Assembly: GCA_964541755.1 (NCBI GenBank)
Contig: CAZIRF010000057.1
Location: 1-14,126 of the forward strand
DNA: 14,126 nt
Reading direction: 5' to 3'
From: CAZIRF01 sp964541755
GTDB lineage: Bacteria > Spirochaetota > Spirochaetia > Treponematales > Breznakiellaceae
Below, piece after piece: positions 13,339 to 14,126 of the stretch. A model generated the notes under the pieces. It was not told the DNA's origin, did not search any database, and saw only the letters and a list, made by a program, of their open reading frames with translations. How positions within the stretch are numbered: position 1 is the first letter of the stretch; every line of letters starts with the position of its first letter. The position numbers were made by a program, and so were the translations under genes.

Positions 13339-14126
13339 ATCAGGCATGATTATCCGACCGACAGACGATCCGGCCATTGATGAGCAGCTCGGGCGCATCG
13401 AGGCAGACGGTATCACCCGTTTTACCCTTCTGGGTGGCAGCTTGCGCGGGGCTGTAATCGGGGCCACCGCCCTGTGCACGCGCGCCCGCATAAATCACGG
13501 CATCGGCGTATTCGAGAGCCTTGCCCTCTCACAGGCCCTCATGGGGGCGGCCCTCTATGCCGTCTCGCTCAAGGAAGGCGACCGTGTTTCAATGCGTGTC
13601 GATTGTACCGGCGCTCTGCGCGGCTGGTCTGTTGAGGCAGACTGGGCCGGGAACGTACGCGGGCACCTCTTTGTACCCGTCCTTTCCTTCGACCGGCCCC
13701 CCGAGTCCTTTGATCTGCAGCCCCTGATCGGTTCGGGGACCCTCTCCGTGCGGCGCTTCAACGACAGCGGGCAGTCCTTTGGCGGGGTGGTGGAGCTTGC
13801 CAAAGGCCGCATCGCAGAAGATCTGGTCTCCTACTGGCTCTCTTCGGAGCAGACCAAGACGGCCCTGTCGCTCAGTGTGAGCTTCGACAAGGAGGGGCGG
13901 CTCTCCGGCTGTACGGGCATACTCTTGCAGGCCCTCCCCGGCGCGGCCGATATCGACCTCGATGATGCCCAGGACCGTCTGGCCGAGATGGGTTCGATTT
14001 CAAAGTGGACTGCAGAGGGGAAGGCGCGCGATGACCTCATTCGGGACTGGTACGGCAACTTCGATCCGGTCTTCCTGGAGCGGACGCCCGTCTCCTTCTC
14101 CTGTCCCTGTTCGCATGAGCGTTTCC
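13334..14126 (+). CDS. hslO: Hsp33 redox-regulated chaperone, 3' end cut by the window
   Basis: Cytoplasmic holdase chaperone activated by oxidative unfolding; 264 codons are visible and the gene runs off the right edge. The N-terminal folded domain is recognisable from TRFTLLGGSLRGAVIGATAL, INHGIGVFESLALSQALMGA and the run of strands to about residue 180, with GQSFGGVVELAKGRIAEDLV and YWLSSEQTKTALSLSV typical of the family. The first half of the C-terminal redox/zinc switch, Cys257-Pro-Cys259 (FSCPCSHERF), is present just before the edge; the second CxxC would lie outside. Either ATG 13334 or ATG 13346 could be the start; neither has a convincing ribosome site. It is divergent from the M28 gene. 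Confidence 0.93.
   Translation, partial: MQSGMIIRPTDDPAIDEQLGRIEADGITRFTLLGGSLRGAVIGATALCTRARINHGIGVFESLALSQALMGAALYAVSLKEGDRVSMRVDCTGALRGWSVEADWAGNVRGHLFVPVLSFDRPPESFDLQPLIGSGTLSVRRFNDSGQSFGGVVELAKGRIAEDLVSYWLSSEQTKTALSLSVSFDKEGRLSGCTGILLQALPGAADIDLDDAQDRLAEMGSISKWTAEGKARDDLIRDWYGNFDPVFLERTPVSFSCPCSHERF

Noticed and set aside
1..14126. Defence system, prophage, transposon or CRISPR array
   Set aside because: Every frame with recognisable content is a chromosomal core gene; no direct-repeat array, integrase, transposase or terminal inverted repeat was seen.

Overview
The window looks like a chromosomal core region of a spirochaete (Spirochaetota, probably a Treponema/Spirochaeta-type lineage with moderately high G+C). 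The main evidence is the run tmk | tamB-like DUF490 gene - bamA - skp/ompH. From memory, the same neighbourhood occurs in Borrelia and, for the last three genes, in Treponema. No mobile element, CRISPR array, rRNA or tRNA was recognised, and no gene-free stretch exceeds 300 bases.

Layout. Positions 1-704 are on the minus strand: thymidylate kinase, followed with a 4-base GTGA overlap by the first 28 codons of a gene with a signal-peptide-like N-terminus. A compact divergent promoter region (about 690-740) fires towards tmk and towards the outer-membrane biogenesis cluster: tamB-like (821-5251), bamA (5432-7948) and skp/ompH (7963-8514), all on the plus strand. A perfect 8-bp inverted repeat sits in the 180-bp tamB-bamA gap. 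Converging on skp is a minus-strand FapA/DUF342 gene (8567-9982). Its promoter is back-to-back with that of argR (10108-10581), whose leader carries an ARG-box-like operator. Pgi follows (10694-12283), with a structured leader and a strong intrinsic terminator (12342-12377). The right end has a cytoplasmic M28-type zinc aminopeptidase (minus strand) divergent from hsp33, which is cut by the window edge just after its first CxC zinc/redox motif.

How the genes work together. The tamB-bamA-skp block is an envelope assembly unit. Skp-like chaperones carry outer-membrane proteins across the periplasm, BamA inserts them, and the TamB-like protein spans the periplasm; in Borrelia it has been reported to partner BamA because TamA is absent. 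The other genes are unrelated housekeeping functions: dTDP synthesis, arginine regulation, glycolysis, peptide turnover and redox chaperoning.

No clearly new multi-gene system is visible. The points most worth a second look are a thymidylate kinase whose Walker A lysine is threonine, interleaved divergent promoters that appear to give a leaderless tmk mRNA, the palindrome between tamB and bamA, an ARG box combined with an unusual arginine-sensor motif in ArgR, alternative RNA structures before pgi, and a run of hairpins after pgi.
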